From Candidatus Saccharimonadota bacterium (GTDB taxonomy: Bacteria > Patescibacteriota > Saccharimonadia > Saccharimonadales > Saccharimonadaceae): a stretch of 6,493 nt of DNA. Of this stretch, positions 5,094-6,493 are shown piece by piece. A program made the translations under genes and the position numbers. Position 1 is the stretch's first letter, and every line of letters begins with the position of its first letter. A model generated the notes under the pieces. The model was not told the origin of the DNA. It did no database searches and was given only the letters and a program-made list of their open reading frames with translations. The stretch lies in contig CAJPPG010000032.1 of the NCBI GenBank assembly GCA_905372495.1, forward strand, positions 1 through 6,493, in the 5' to 3' direction.

Positions 5094-5783
5094 ATGTTTA
5101 TTGATTCACTAGAAAAAATCCCGCAGATCACTCGCGCTTTCTCTACTACTATTTTTGCAGTCGATCCAGACATCAAGCTTAACCTCACACAGCTAGTTTC
5201 ACTTTCGCTCAATACAGATTCAATCAGCTCACAAATTGATGAAGTCAGGGAATTAATGCAACTGACTAAGAACAAACAAACCCAGGATTTTTTCCTCGCA
5301 ATCCGCCACGCCGAGTTTCTTTCTGAAAGGTCTAGTAATGTTTTATTGAAGACCATCGAAGAACCCGGCGAACATATTCATATCATCCTTCTCACAAAAA
5401 AGCCCCTTCAATTACTACCCACTATCCGCTCAAGGTCTATGCTTTTTTACTTAAAGACACCCGGTAATCTCGTATCACCACCAGATGTGTCAGCAGAAAT
5501 TTTAGATTACGCAAAAAAACTACTAGTTGCCGACAAAGATAATCTCATCAATCTTGCAGAAGAACTTGCAAAAAGAAAACCGAAAAAATCTGATCCAGAC
5601 CCGGATAATGACAAAGCGTTTATCCTAAAAATCATAGAGACAACTATCGAGCTTGCCTATAAGTCTTTTTACAAAACCAATAATCAACTCTTCTTGAAAA
5701 AAGTTGAAGGACTAGATCAAGCGTACCAGAACATTTCTAAAAATGGCAATAAAAAACTTCAACTGCTTGCAAATTTAATCTAA
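5094..5783 (+). CDS. holB: Short DNA polymerase III delta'-like clamp-loader protein
   Basis: This is probably the delta' subunit of the replicative clamp loader, an AAA+ family protein that helps open the sliding clamp. Residues 43-115 match the core of the family. IDEVRELMQ at 48-56 is followed by FFLAIRHAEFLSERSSNVLLKTIEEPGE at 66-93, which corresponds to the Walker B/sensor region with its LLKTLEEP hallmark. LLTKKPLQLLPTIRSRS at 99-115 corresponds to sensor 1 and the SRC arginine-finger motif, here SRS. At 229 residues it is much shorter than typical delta' (around 300 or more). It lacks the N-terminal P-loop region and has no Walker A. That is not a sequencing truncation: an in-frame TAA at 5049-5051, with no ATG, GTG or TTG between it and 5094, fixes the start. 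A charged low-complexity hinge at about 160-174 precedes a short helical C-terminus. Confidence 0.75.
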   Translation: MFIDSLEKIPQITRAFSTTIFAVDPDIKLNLTQLVSLSLNTDSISSQIDEVRELMQLTKNKQTQDFFLAIRHAEFLSERSSNVLLKTIEEPGEHIHIILLTKKPLQLLPTIRSRSMLFYLKTPGNLVSPPDVSAEILDYAKKLLVADKDNLINLAEELAKRKPKKSDPDPDNDKAFILKIIETTIELAYKSFYKTNNQLFLKKVEGLDQAYQNISKNGNKKLQLLANLI

Positions 5784-5786
5784 ATT

Positions 5787-5815
5787 TTTCCAAGTCGACC
5801 AAAATATGTTAAAAT
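5787..5815 (+). promoter_or_regulatory. Extended -10 promoter giving a probably leaderless TPR mRNA
   Basis: TTTCCA at 5787-5792, a 17-nt spacer and TAAAAT at 5810-5815, with an extended -10 TG at 5807-5808. The -10 box ends 8 nt before the ATG at 5824. An in-frame TAA at 5815-5817 excludes an earlier start. No Shine-Dalgarno lies between. Confidence 0.65.
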
Positions 5816-5823
5816 AAGACAAT

Positions 5824-6493
5824 ATGTTAGGCGCATTGCTGATTTTAAGTTTTGCCATTTTTCTCGCATTCTTCGAGCCAATTCTTGCTACCAAAAAGTC
5901 TGCTAATAAAGAAAATACTAAATATGATGCGGAAATCAAGAAGCTCTGGACTATTGCTAAAGATAGTATGAACAGTCGCAAAACTCTTCGTGCTGAAAAA
6001 GCTCTCCTCACCATCCTCAAACTAGACGAAACTAACGCCGCAGCCTACAACCGTCTCGGCATCCTATACGCTAAAGCTCAAAATTTTGATGAAGCCATTG
6101 AATGTTTTGAAATCGCACAATCCCTTGATAACAATCCGATGTCTCTTCATAACGTTGGCTTAATTTACCTTGAGACTGGCTCATATGAAAAAGCTTCCAT
6201 GGCATTCCAACAAGCACTTAAGCTTGATAGTACTGTTGCAGCCCGTTTCCTAGCTCTCGCTAAAGCCGAAGAGAAACTTGGTCATAAAAAAGCTGCCATT
6301 GAGGCTCTTGAATCGGCCTACAATCTCGATAAGTCAACGACAACATTAAGACAAATTCTCAGCATCTACGAGGAAGCTGGTGACCAAGAGAATATCGATA
6401 TTACCACTGCACGTATTGAACAACAAATTGCCGAAGATGCCTTAAAGAAGGTTGAGCTTGAAAAAGCAAAAAAGAAAGAGAAGAAAGTTAAGG
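5824..6493 (+). CDS. Membrane-anchored TPR-repeat protein, 3' end outside window
   Basis: The visible 223 codons encode a hydrophobic N-terminal segment (about 1-22), probably a single membrane anchor. A charged linker (23-45) and tetratricopeptide repeats follow. A degenerate repeat at about 38-69 precedes three clearer ones at about 71-102, 104-135 and 138-169. Each has the Gly/Ala-Tyr...A...F...A pattern, for example YNRLGILYAKAQNFDEAI at 75-92. From about 200 the protein becomes very lysine- and glutamate-rich and is cut by the window end, so length and C-terminal domain are unknown. TPR arrays bind protein partners, so this may be a scaffold at the inner face of the membrane or in the envelope; the partner cannot be inferred. 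The start is fixed by an in-frame stop 6 nt upstream. I do not assign a family. Confidence 0.9.
   Translation, partial: MLGALLILSFAIFLAFFEPILATKKSANKENTKYDAEIKKLWTIAKDSMNSRKTLRAEKALLTILKLDETNAAAYNRLGILYAKAQNFDEAIECFEIAQSLDNNPMSLHNVGLIYLETGSYEKASMAFQQALKLDSTVAARFLALAKAEEKLGHKKAAIEALESAYNLDKSTTTLRQILSIYEEAGDQENIDITTARIEQQIAEDALKKVELEKAKKKEKKVK

Noticed and set aside
1..6493. Search for CRISPR arrays, insertion sequences, attachment sites or defence genes
   Set aside because: No spaced direct repeats, transposase or integrase motifs, or inverted-repeat-bounded segments were seen; the tRNA 3' end is not followed by a duplicated copy within the window.

Overview
The window is AT-rich and compact, and every gene I can support lies on the + strand. 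Intergenic gaps are short. It looks like part of a small streamlined bacterial genome. The best guess is a Patescibacteria/CPR lineage, most likely Saccharibacteria (TM7). The reasons are the divergent tryptophanyl-tRNA synthetase, a trimmed clamp-loader delta' protein, leaderless-looking starts and ordinary TGG-only tryptophan codons. This assignment is inference from gene character, not a database result.

Layout. 1-156: an ambiguous upstream stretch with a weak promoter. 157-2335: a two-gene ABC exporter operon of the NatAB/YhaQP type, with an ATPase and then a six-helix permease. 2360-2436: a tRNA-Ala with anticodon CGC, followed by a strong terminator. 2537-2803: an unrecognised 88-residue protein with its own extended -10 promoter, an exceptionally strong Shine-Dalgarno sequence and its own terminator. 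2968-4017: trpS, behind a near-consensus promoter. 4059-5051: an RluA-type pseudouridine synthase with an S4 domain. 5094-5783: a short DNA polymerase III delta'-like protein. 5824 to the window end: a membrane-anchored TPR protein, cut by the window edge.

The second half is mostly information processing (tRNA charging, RNA modification, replication clamp loading). The first half is an export system. I see no mobile element, CRISPR array, defence island or clear horizontal insert. The genes do not form an obvious new multi-gene system.

Three things deserve a closer look. The tRNA-Ala appears to replace the near-universal G19-C56 elbow pair with A19-U56. Three consecutive genes (4059, 5094, 5824) have a -10 box only 6-9 nt before the start codon and no Shine-Dalgarno, so they look leaderless, while the upstream genes use normal leaders. 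The 88-residue orphan gene has very strong expression signals and no recognisable family.
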